From contig JAGWVZ010000047.1 of the NCBI GenBank assembly GCA_018970625.1, positions 1-13,409 of the forward strand: a DNA stretch of 13,409 bases. Reading direction: 5' to 3'. The DNA is from Myxococcales bacterium (GTDB lineage: Bacteria > Myxococcota > Bradymonadia > REDH01). A model generated the notes under the pieces. That model was not told the DNA's origin and made no database searches. It saw only the letters and a program-made list of their open reading frames with translations. The position numbers and the translations under genes were made by a program. Below are positions 6,688 through 13,409 of this stretch, piece by piece (the first letter of the stretch is position 1; each line of letters starts with the position of its first letter).

Positions 6688-7563
6688 TCATGGCATATCG
6701 GGGGCCATGCCTTCGCCATAATCGAAGTTGGCGCCCACCAGGGTGAGGCTGCGCATGTGCGTGACCAGCGCCTCCATTTCACGTCGCGAGACGGTTTCAT
6801 AATGGCTGGGCATGTTAAGATGTGCGGTGCCCGAAGGGTTGATGCCGCGGATTCCGAACGCGACGGCCGCGAGTAGCTCGTCGTCTGAACGGTCCAGAAA
6901 GGTGGCCACGGCGGCTTCCACGTCCTCACCGGGCGGCACGAGCACCTTGAATTCGTTGGCGCCGGCCGAGTGACAGTTCGAGCAACCTGCTTCGGCATAG
7001 GCATCGGCGCCGTTCCTGCCTTTGTCAGCCGCCGCTTCGACGCAGCTCCAGCCGGCGCAGGAGTTCACGCCACGACAATCATGCACAAACAGTTCATTCC
7101 AGGGGTGCATGTGCATCCCACGGCAAGCCACGGTGCCCGAACAACTGGCGTGCACGAGCACGACGCCCGGGTGAGCCGTGGCGCTGTCCAGTTGCGCCGA
7201 GCGCTCGCATGCGGCCGAGAACTCGGCGAACGAGATTGTACCGTCATCGTCTGCGTCCATGATCCCAACGGCCTCTGCATACCGATTCTCGCCCAATGCG
7301 GGCATATCGTCGCCATCGCAGTCTGAGTCGACGCCGTCGAAAGAGCGCTCGCGGGCGCCGGGATAAATGGACGAGTTGGTGTCGTCGCAATCGTCGGCGC
7401 CTGGCAGAAACCCATCCAGATCACGGTCGGGGCCGACCGTGATGTCGGTGCCCGTATCGGCGGTCGGGCCGAGTGATGGCTGCGCGTTGTTGGAGTCGTC
7501 GCAGCCGATCAGTGTGACGAGCAGCGAGAACAGTAGAAGGGAGCCGTTTGCACTGGTTTCCAT
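6688..7563 (-). CDS. Cys-rich lipoprotein with MopE-type metal motif, EF-hand and c-type heme site; candidate MNIO substrate
   Basis: The product has 291 residues. A lipoprotein signal ends in lipobox LIGC (C21), although the N-terminus METSANGS lacks the usual Lys/Arg. Residues 46-86 hold the acidic pattern D-x-D-x-D-G, DDCDD, YPGARE, DGVDSDCDGD known from the MopE-type putative copper/calcium motif. Residues 103-114 are a canonical EF-hand loop (D103, D105, D107, G108, I110, E114). Residues 141-174 carry a duplicated CxGxxxCxG unit (C141/C147 and C163/C169) plus C174, with MHMHPWNE between them. CSNCH (194-198) is a c-type heme site, and M251 in LNMPSHY is a possible distal ligand, giving a C-terminal cytochrome c domain. 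The gene is first in the operon with the MNIO and its partner. I infer that it is either their substrate or a co-expressed metal/redox protein. Domain calls are by eye. Confidence 0.82.
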   Translation of the reverse strand: METSANGSLLLFSLLVTLIGCDDSNNAQPSLGPTADTGTDITVGPDRDLDGFLPGADDCDDTNSSIYPGARERSFDGVDSDCDGDDMPALGENRYAEAVGIMDADDDGTISFAEFSAACERSAQLDSATAHPGVVLVHASCSGTVACRGMHMHPWNELFVHDCRGVNSCAGWSCVEAAADKGRNGADAYAEAGCSNCHSAGANEFKVLVPPGEDVEAAVATFLDRSDDELLAAVAFGIRGINPSGTAHLNMPSHYETVSRREMEALVTHMRSLTLVGANFDYGEGMAPDMP

Positions 7564-7870
7564 ACGGGTTCTCGGGGAGCAACAGAAGCAAAGCCAGAAT
7601 TGAGGAACAAGAGAGGTGGACAGCGCGCGAAGCCATCACGGAATACGCGCGTTGGGCGGTGGCGTCGATGCGGCAAAAGAGCGCAGCGGCGTTTGTTCGC
7701 CAGGGTCTGAACCGATGCCGCCTCGTCCTGAATCGCCAAGGCAAGACATATGCGTCGCATCGGACAGCTTGATGTCGCAAAACCGCCGACCATTGATCGC
7801 GAAGCTGTCGCGTCTTCGTCAACGTAGGCTGTTTAGTAGGAGGCTGCGTTTCTTCGTTTGTGAGCATACA
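7564..7870. promoter_or_regulatory. 307-bp divergent control region (MNIO operon / transporter)
   Basis: The region separates two divergent gene sets and should carry both promoters. I see no coding gene. The open frame upstream of the transporter ATG has no membrane-protein character and is Arg/Ser-rich. No strong sigma-70 promoter stands out. An 8-bp inverted repeat (7763-7770 with 7802-7809) and AGGAGG at 7838-7843, too far from ATG 7871 to serve it, are the only visible signals. Confidence 0.45.
7763..7809. repeat. Spaced inverted repeat GACAGCTT...AAGCTGTC
   Basis: Two perfect 8-bp arms (7763-7770 and 7802-7809) lie 31 nt apart, with 39 bp from centre to centre, close to four helical turns. 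They sit in the divergent control region, so they may be paired operator half-sites. A chance origin cannot be excluded. Confidence 0.3.
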
Positions 7871-9181
7871 ATGTTGTCACGATTTTCGGAGGCTCTTCGC
7901 GAGCGTCTTCGTACGGGTCCCGGCTGGCACGTGACTTTGTGGGCAACCGTGGCTGCATTCGCGACCTATTTTTGTATGTATGCGTTCCGAAAGCCCTTTG
8001 CAGTGGGGTCGTGGGCGGGTGAGGGTGTGTGGGACTCGGATGTGCAACTGAAAACCACACTGGTAGTCGCACAGATTCTGGGGTACGCGTCCTCTAAACT
8101 CGTGGGGATCAAGTTTTGTTCAGAGTCGACGGGGCGTGGCAGGGCGTGGCTGTTGCTGGGCCTGATTGTGACGGCCGAGCTTGCCCTGCTGCTGCTGCCG
8201 CTGCTGCCGCGTGATGCGGCATTTCTGGCGTTGTTTCTGAATGGATTGCCACTGGGAATGGTCTGGGGCCTCGTGGTGTCTTATCTGGAGGGCCGTCGCA
8301 GTTCTGAAGTACTGATGGCCGGGCTCTCGGTGTCGTTTATTGTGTCGAGCGGGGCTGTGAAAGACGCCGGTTTGTGGTTCATGGCGGCGGGGGTCGCCGA
8401 GGGCTGGATGCCCGCGGTCACTGGTCTGGCATTTCTTCCTCTGTTTCTTGCGGCCGTGTGGATGCTCGAAGTGATTCCGCCACCTTCGGCCGATGACGTG
8501 CGTGACCGTTCGCCCAGAACAGCGATGGACGCCGCGTCGCGAAGTCAGTTTCTTCGACGTTATGGCTGGGGGCTTGTGGGTCTGGTACTGACGTATGTCC
8601 TTCTGACGGGCTACCGTGATTACCGCGATAACTTTGGTGTGGAGATTCTGGCTGAGCTTGGAGCGGCGCACTCGGGTGGAGCGTTCTCGCGCACTGAACT
8701 TCCGATCGCCCTGCTGGTGCTGGCGATTATGGGAGGATTATCCTGGATACGGAACAACACGGTGGCGCTGGCCTTTACCTTTTTTCTGGTGGGTGTTGGC
8801 TGCACCCTGCCGTGGGTGGCTGGCATCCTGCGGGGGCTGGGTGTGATTGGGCCCGTGGGCTGGATGTTGCTGGCAGGCTTTGGATGTTACCTGGCCTATG
8901 TACCCTTCAACAGTGTGTTGTTTGATCGACTGATGGCGCACACGCGCGCACCCGGTAACGCGGTTTTTGCGATATATCTGGCCGATACCAGTGGGTATCT
9001 GGGGGTCATTGTGCTGCTCGTGGCATCGGACCGTCTGGCGGGCGTGGGGCAGCGTCTGGCGTTTCTGGACCAGTGGGGGCTGCTGCTGGCTATCCTTGGT
9101 CCTGCATGCCTGTTGTGTAGTACGTTATTCTTTGGCTATCGCAGCCGGGTTCATTTGGACTCGGGGCGTTTCTCACCCTGA
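7871..9181 (+). CDS. DUF5690-family multi-pass membrane transporter (MFS-like)
   Basis: The 436-residue, very hydrophobic protein has about 10-12 membrane segments. It shows the DUF5690 signatures YFCMYAFRKPFAVG (residues 33-46), the following TLVVAQILGYASSKLVGIK, and TGYRDYRDNFGVEI. The GYxxSKxxGIK and RKPF segments recall the sugar-phosphate/organophosphate antiporter branch of the major facilitator superfamily. ATG 7871 is chosen because it begins a short amphipathic leader before the first membrane helix. The open frame reaches back to 7616, but those 85 residues are polar and basic and not family-like. The next gene, phnX, starts 11 nt after the stop, so the two form an operon. I infer import of a phosphonate or related phosphorylated compound. 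The substrate is not readable from the sequence. Confidence 0.85.
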   Translation: MLSRFSEALRERLRTGPGWHVTLWATVAAFATYFCMYAFRKPFAVGSWAGEGVWDSDVQLKTTLVVAQILGYASSKLVGIKFCSESTGRGRAWLLLGLIVTAELALLLLPLLPRDAAFLALFLNGLPLGMVWGLVVSYLEGRRSSEVLMAGLSVSFIVSSGAVKDAGLWFMAAGVAEGWMPAVTGLAFLPLFLAAVWMLEVIPPPSADDVRDRSPRTAMDAASRSQFLRRYGWGLVGLVLTYVLLTGYRDYRDNFGVEILAELGAAHSGGAFSRTELPIALLVLAIMGGLSWIRNNTVALAFTFFLVGVGCTLPWVAGILRGLGVIGPVGWMLLAGFGCYLAYVPFNSVLFDRLMAHTRAPGNAVFAIYLADTSGYLGVIVLLVASDRLAGVGQRLAFLDQWGLLLAILGPACLLCSTLFFGYRSRVHLDSGRFSP

Positions 9182-9183
9182 CT

Positions 9184-9187
9184 GGAG
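9184..9187 (+). promoter_or_regulatory. Ribosome binding site of phnX
   Basis: GGAG lies 5 nt before ATG 9193, right after the transporter stop codon (9179-9181). It supports independent initiation within the two-gene operon and fixes the start. Confidence 0.7.
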
Positions 9188-9192
9188 CGAAT

Positions 9193-9981
9193 ATGAATCC
9201 GCGCGCAGTGATCTTTGACTGGGCAGGTACGACGGTGGACCATGGCAGTCGGGCCCCCATTCTCTCGTTCATGCACGTCTTTCGAGAGCATGGTATTTCG
9301 GTCACCGAAGCCGAGGCGCGGGTGGCGATGGGGCGCGACAAGTGGACGCACATTCAACAGACGCTGGCGATGTCGTCCGTATGCGCATCTTTTCGGGCAT
9401 CCTTTGGTCGGTCTCCGCAGGACTCGGACGTGGACGAGCTGCACGCGACGTTCAAGGCGACGCAGGTGTCGCTGGTCGCTGCCGGGTGCGAGCCGATTGC
9501 GGGTGTGGTGCCCATGGTGCAGCAGCTGCGATCGCGTGGAGTTCGGGTGGGCTCGACGACGGGGTATTCACGCGCGATCATGGAAGCGCTGATGCCGATG
9601 GCGGCCGAACGTGGCTACGCACCAGAGTGCTGCATGACGGCGGACGATGGACCTGCGGGCCGCCCTGCGCCATGGATGTTGTTCAGGGCCTGCGAGGCTC
9701 TGCAGGTATACCCTGTCTCTTCGGTCATTGTCGTCGACGACACCGTGGTGGGGATGCAGGCGGCACGAAATGCGGGGATGGTGGCAGTTGGTGTCGCCGC
9801 GACCGGTAATCTGGTGGGGCTCGCAGCAGACGCGTTCGCGCAGCTGCCGGAAGCCGAGCGCGAACGGCTCGTGGGACAGGCGCGGGCCGCGCTGCTCGAG
9901 GCCGGCGCGCACCTGGTGATCGACTCGGCCGCAATGTTGCTGGAGCAGGTGATCGACAACGGCGCGTGGCTAAGCCACTGA
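9193..9981 (+). CDS. phnX: Phosphonoacetaldehyde hydrolase (phosphonatase, HAD family)
   Basis: The enzyme splits phosphonoacetaldehyde into acetaldehyde and phosphate through a Schiff base on lysine, in the cytosol. The 262 residues match the family length. Motif I is FDWAGTTVDHGSRAP, with nucleophile D9 and the Ala (A11) typical of phosphonatase. MGRDKWTHI gives the Schiff-base lysine K50. Motif II is GSTTGYSR (residues 120-127), and the substrate/cap segment GRPAPWM is at 156-162. Motif IV differs: the family reads KVGDTxxDM, while here it is VVDDTVVGM (D182, D183, with G187 in place of the second Asp). HAD enzymes accept a DD form of motif IV, so activity is likely kept. The gene is downstream of a DUF5690 transporter and has no 2-aminoethylphosphonate aminotransferase (phnW) beside it in this window. 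Confidence 0.92.
   Translation: MNPRAVIFDWAGTTVDHGSRAPILSFMHVFREHGISVTEAEARVAMGRDKWTHIQQTLAMSSVCASFRASFGRSPQDSDVDELHATFKATQVSLVAAGCEPIAGVVPMVQQLRSRGVRVGSTTGYSRAIMEALMPMAAERGYAPECCMTADDGPAGRPAPWMLFRACEALQVYPVSSVIVVDDTVVGMQAARNAGMVAVGVAATGNLVGLAADAFAQLPEAERERLVGQARAALLEAGAHLVIDSAAMLLEQVIDNGAWLSH
9966..9978. terminator. Palindromic hairpin GTGGC-TAA-GCCAC at the convergent phnX/PHP-lipoprotein junction
   Basis: A perfect 5-bp stem with a 3-nt loop lies in the last codons of phnX and 6 nt past the stop of the convergent gene. The two stops are only 3 nt apart, so a terminator could only lie inside coding sequence. No T-run follows on either strand. Confidence 0.25.
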
Positions 9982-9984
9982 ACC

Positions 9985-12900
9985 CTATTCGGGGCAGGGT
10001 GTCAGGTAAAGCCGGATATCGCGCACATTGTGTGTGCTACCCGAAAAGATGCTCCACGGTGCGGACTGCAGTCGGGCCTGTTGGCCCGTCCAGCGTGCCA
10101 GCGTCTTGCCCATGGGCAGGGCTGGCACGTTCCCGGCGCTGAAACCATACCGAAACCCGGGGTCATACTCTGCCGACGTGCGTTCGCGGGTGGATGGGTT
10201 TCCGGGCGGACGAAAGTCCTGTGGCGTTCCGTCGTTCGACGCTACGACGAAGACGGGGTTGGTAATCGCGATGGGTGTAATGGGGAACGCGGGCGGCGGA
10301 GCGAGCGCGCTGTCGCTGTCGGTGTCGAGGCCCAGCGGGCCGGCAAGACTCCCCACTGCATCGGTTAGCAGGAGCGGTGGCAGTTCCAGAGGACGCACAA
10401 TGGGAAAAAGACTCTGCGTTCCCGACACTTCGACCACAAACCACGCGTCACCGAATCGCTCTCTCGGCGTGGTGGCATCTTCCTGAATGACGGGGAGCGA
10501 AAGCGTGAGAGACAACAGCAGCGGGTCGGCGGAAAGATCACGTGCGGGGTCGATCTCCTGCACATGCACGATCGCTGAATTGCGGATTACCACCAGTCGA
10601 TCCAGCCCGATCCACGGGGGTGCCTGAACGCGAATCTGGACGTTGACCGTTCCGTCGGTGCTCACGGCGGTATTTCCCGGGAGTACGCCCGCGGCGGTAA
10701 AGTCAATCATGGGGCCGTTTGTCGCGAGCACGTGTGCGTTCCTGATGGAGGCCAGCAGCTCGTCGAGCGAGAAGCCACGCGTCTGGTCGATGGAAACGCG
10801 AATCATGGAGCGAAAATAGCCGGCTTCCTCGTCGAGCCCGTGAGAGTCGCTGGTGCCCAGGCCGGTGGGACGATAGCCGAGGTTGAGTAGGTTGAACCAG
10901 TCGTCGACCGCCCCTGGAAACTCGGGTTGTTGTTCATCGTCGACCAGAATGGCGCCGGGCTCTGATCGGGCGGGTACAAGCTCTTCGGGGGTCTCGAGTG
11001 GGATTCTATGGTGATGAATTTCCCAGAAGAGTTTTCCATTCAGGATTTCCATCGCATCGAAATCAAAGGAAAATTGTGAATTTCCTTCCTCGTCGACAAA
11101 CGCACGCCCCGACGGAGACAGAAACGTGTCGAGAAAACCGGGCGGAAGATAATCCATGGTGAAAGCGTCGCGACGGTACTGGTCAAAATATCCAATGATC
11201 TGGTCGCGGGGATGGTTGACCTGAACGACGGGCTCATAGCCGGCAGCGCCTCGGCTCCTGACATCCGCAAAGAGTTCATCGGGTGTTCTGCGCGCCCATT
11301 CGAACGCGCCGCGTGCGACCTCATCCAGCTGATATTCCAGCGGATAGGCGTTGAAGTGTCCCGACTCGAGCGTCGTGAGCTCAAGCCCGACCGTGGTCAA
11401 CAACCAGTCCACCAACCCAGTCTCCCGGAGTGCCTGCTCGTAGTTGGTTACGAAATTATGGTCTGTTGCGACGACCCATTCCAGCCCTTCGGCGGCCGCT
11501 GAGCGGACGCGCGTGTTCAGGGGTAGAGCGGAGTCAATCGAATTGACCGTGTGCATGTGCATGTCGCCCGCGATCCAACCATCGGTGTCGACGACGCGTG
11601 AAATGGTGTGGGTCAGTGACGGGGTTTGTCCAGGAGCGACGACGACGTTCTCTCGGTAGGCGTCGTACTCCGGGCCACGACTACTCCAGATTTCGTAGAT
11701 CCCTGGGCGCAAGGTCAGCCGTGCAATACCATCGGTATCGGTAAATCCGACCGCCTCAATGTAGCGCAGTGTATCGGGTTGCGAAGGGTCGTCGGGAACC
11801 ATATCGGTGGTCAGGAAGGGCTCCCCCAGCCGCAGGTTATAGAGGAAGGTGGCCGGGTCCTGTCCGGCGCGGTCGGCTGGGATGAATCCGACGGCGGTCA
11901 CTTTGGCAGGCAGGGCGGCACCGTTTTCGGCGTCGTGCACCCGGACCGAGAGGCTCCCGCTCGCAGGCGCATCAAGGACGAGACGGGTCTGCTCCGCCCC
12001 GGTGATCTCGAACCTTGTAGGTGCGTCGTTCGGTCGCCCGTTCCCCACCACCTGAACCTGGTATTGCCCGGGTGGGAGTTGGCCCTGAAAACTGCCGAGC
12101 GCACGCGTGGTGTACTGCGCGAAGGGGCGTGGGTCGAAATCGTCGAATACCTGTGAAACCAGCACTGAGACACCGGTCACAGGCTGGCCACTCAGCTCGT
12201 CGATGACCTGGCCCGAGAAGGTTCCCTGCGGTGCGTTACGAATGCGCAGCACCTGATCCACAATACTGCCTACGTCGCCGTCTCCGATGATGAAGTACCG
12301 TCGCACGGTGAACGTCTGGCCCGCAGGAAGCACCGACGGTGCCTGCCCATGGAACACGCCAAGAAAACCGCTGGCAATAAAGGGAACCAGCATGGAGCCG
12401 CGATTGACGGGTACATCGGGCGCCTCAAACAGCTCCCGTTTGGACCAAACATAGTTGTCGTCGCTCTCTTCGGCGAGCAATCCGTACGAGACGCCGTCTC
12501 CTCGAGACGCGACCCAGTCCACAACAATGCCGGGGAAGGCCGGCCACTCGATTCCCCGTTCATAAGAGCGCTCCAGTCCAAACCGAACATCGAAGCCCTC
12601 ACCCGGCAAGAATACGTTCGCAAGCGCGCCGTAGAGCGCTACATCGCCGATGGGAACGGTAAATCCTTCCAGATCGAGTCCAAGCAGTCCCAACAGGGTT
12701 CGGGCATCGGCGCCGGGAAAGACCAGCTCGCGCTCGCCGGTATTGGTGAGCGAGAAGGAAACTCTCACCCACTGTTCACCGGGATGCAGTTCATAGCGCT
12801 GTTCGTAGCGAACGCTTTGTTCGGAGTCGCCGTCCAGGTAGTCGGTGTGGCTCCCGATCGCCGCACGGTTGAGCACGCCCACGAGCTCCAGAAAGTCGCC

Positions 12901-13359
12901 CGCGCTGCCCGAGGCAACGACCACGGCAGGTCCGCCGTCTGTGCCGTCCGACTCGACGGTCACCTCGTCAACGGCCATGGCCTGCAGAAAGAAGGCTGGG
13001 AAGAACTCGCCAAACGCGTCCTGCCCGCGCCCTGCCTGCTGGTTGCCAATGTCATTGGCGTCGACCAGCGCGGCGTCGATGATGGACCCGCCGTAAACAC
13101 CAAAGCCACGGGAGTAGCCGGGGGCCTGGACGACGATTCGCACCAGGTCATTCTCCATGACCACGTCGCCGGGCTCGCCGAGCGCTCGGGGGCCGCCAAT
13201 GAGTTGGTCGCGGTGCGTGGCGACGTACGCACGGGAGCGCGACTCGCGTTCGCTGCTCTCACAAGCCGCAAGCAGCGCCGCGACACAAACGAACAGCACG
13301 TACAGCAGGCACCACACCTTGGAGCGATAGCAATGTCTGGCTACAGGCATGGCGCGCAT
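9985..13359 (-). CDS. Large lipoprotein with CehA/McbA-type PHP metallohydrolase domain
   Basis: The 1124-residue protein begins with a lipoprotein signal whose lipobox LAAC ends at C33, so it is probably anchored in the cell envelope. Residues about 45-370 form an all-beta N-terminal domain of unknown fold. Two carboxypeptidase-regulatory-like beta domains follow (about 380-440 and 468-580: GTFSGQVIDELSGQPVTGVSV; GSLSVRVHDAENG). The PHP metal site then appears in order: H601-x-H603 (DMHMHT), D633-H634 (ATDHN), E660 and H668, N715-H716 (VNHPRD), and D838-H840 (GTSDSHG). PHP proteins of this group are metal-dependent hydrolases of phosphoester, carbamate or similar bonds. The substrate here is unknown. 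ATG 13359 is preceded by AGGTGG at 10-nt spacing. GTG 13386 and ATG 13350 are alternatives, all upstream of the same signal peptide. The gene is convergent to phnX. Confidence 0.88.
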   Translation of the reverse strand: MRAMPVARHCYRSKVWCLLYVLFVCVAALLAACESSERESRSRAYVATHRDQLIGGPRALGEPGDVVMENDLVRIVVQAPGYSRGFGVYGGSIIDAALVDANDIGNQQAGRGQDAFGEFFPAFFLQAMAVDEVTVESDGTDGGPAVVVASGSAGDFLELVGVLNRAAIGSHTDYLDGDSEQSVRYEQRYELHPGEQWVRVSFSLTNTGERELVFPGADARTLLGLLGLDLEGFTVPIGDVALYGALANVFLPGEGFDVRFGLERSYERGIEWPAFPGIVVDWVASRGDGVSYGLLAEESDDNYVWSKRELFEAPDVPVNRGSMLVPFIASGFLGVFHGQAPSVLPAGQTFTVRRYFIIGDGDVGSIVDQVLRIRNAPQGTFSGQVIDELSGQPVTGVSVLVSQVFDDFDPRPFAQYTTRALGSFQGQLPPGQYQVQVVGNGRPNDAPTRFEITGAEQTRLVLDAPASGSLSVRVHDAENGAALPAKVTAVGFIPADRAGQDPATFLYNLRLGEPFLTTDMVPDDPSQPDTLRYIEAVGFTDTDGIARLTLRPGIYEIWSSRGPEYDAYRENVVVAPGQTPSLTHTISRVVDTDGWIAGDMHMHTVNSIDSALPLNTRVRSAAAEGLEWVVATDHNFVTNYEQALRETGLVDWLLTTVGLELTTLESGHFNAYPLEYQLDEVARGAFEWARRTPDELFADVRSRGAAGYEPVVQVNHPRDQIIGYFDQYRRDAFTMDYLPPGFLDTFLSPSGRAFVDEEGNSQFSFDFDAMEILNGKLFWEIHHHRIPLETPEELVPARSEPGAILVDDEQQPEFPGAVDDWFNLLNLGYRPTGLGTSDSHGLDEEAGYFRSMIRVSIDQTRGFSLDELLASIRNAHVLATNGPMIDFTAAGVLPGNTAVSTDGTVNVQIRVQAPPWIGLDRLVVIRNSAIVHVQEIDPARDLSADPLLLSLTLSLPVIQEDATTPRERFGDAWFVVEVSGTQSLFPIVRPLELPPLLLTDAVGSLAGPLGLDTDSDSALAPPPAFPITPIAITNPVFVVASNDGTPQDFRPPGNPSTRERTSAEYDPGFRYGFSAGNVPALPMGKTLARWTGQQARLQSAPWSIFSGSTHNVRDIRLYLTPCPE

Positions 13360-13409
13360 CACGGAAACACCACCTGCAAAAGACACTCCAATCGATTGTT
13401 GTCGACCTG

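Noticed and set aside
7616..7870. 85-residue N-terminal extension of the DUF5690 protein from an upstream in-frame start.
   Set aside because: Its composition is polar and basic, unlike the family, and the membrane protein begins naturally at 7871.
9342..9809. 155-residue plus-strand frame inside phnX, rich in Gly, Arg and Asp.
   Set aside because: It is an out-of-frame shadow of phnX, with low-complexity composition typical of GC-rich coding sequence.
1..13409. CRISPR array, insertion sequence, integrase, phage or toxin-antitoxin genes.
   Set aside because: No regularly spaced direct repeats, transposase or integrase motifs, or terminal repeats were seen; the genes are ordinary in codon and base composition by eye.

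Overview
The window is a gene-dense, GC-rich (by eye roughly 60%) bacterial chromosome segment with no mobile element, RNA gene or CRISPR array that I can support. Long lipoproteins, a MopE/DxDGD-type acidic metal-binding motif and a DUF5690 transporter suggest a Myxococcota (deltaproteobacterial) or similar Gram-negative organism. This is inferred from protein style only.

Layout, left to right. A 1-Cys peroxiredoxin (minus strand, cut by the window edge) is followed by a 361-bp gap, then a secreted PhoA-family alkaline phosphatase and a small hotdog-fold (DUF4442/PaaI-like) protein, both minus. Divergent from the hotdog gene, on plus, is a Baeyer-Villiger-type flavin monooxygenase. Convergent with the monooxygenase is a three-gene minus-strand operon. 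Its first gene (7563-6688) encodes a lipoprotein with a MopE-type copper/calcium motif, an EF-hand, a Cys-rich repeat CxGxxxCxG and a C-terminal c-type heme site. Its second gene encodes a DUF692/MNIO multinuclear iron oxidase. Its third encodes a DUF2063-like partner, joined to the second by an ATGA overlap. Divergent from this operon are a DUF5690 membrane transporter and a phosphonoacetaldehyde hydrolase (phnX). Convergent with phnX, only 3 nt away, is a 1124-residue lipoprotein with a CehA/McbA-type PHP metallohydrolase domain.

The most interesting part is 4919-7563. MNIO enzymes with a DUF2063-type partner install oxidative changes on cysteines of ribosomally made peptides (methanobactin MbnB/MbnC, bufferins, HvfA). 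No small precursor gene or DoxX gene is visible here. The gene in the precursor's place encodes a 291-residue lipoprotein that itself carries a repeated Cys motif beside copper-type and heme-binding elements. I infer that this is a candidate 'protein-sized' MNIO substrate, possibly a cell-envelope copper/redox protein.

A secondary theme is phosphorus. The DUF5690 transporter and PhnX form a tight pair without any visible aminotransferase, and a secreted phosphatase lies elsewhere in the window. PhnX also has an altered HAD motif IV.
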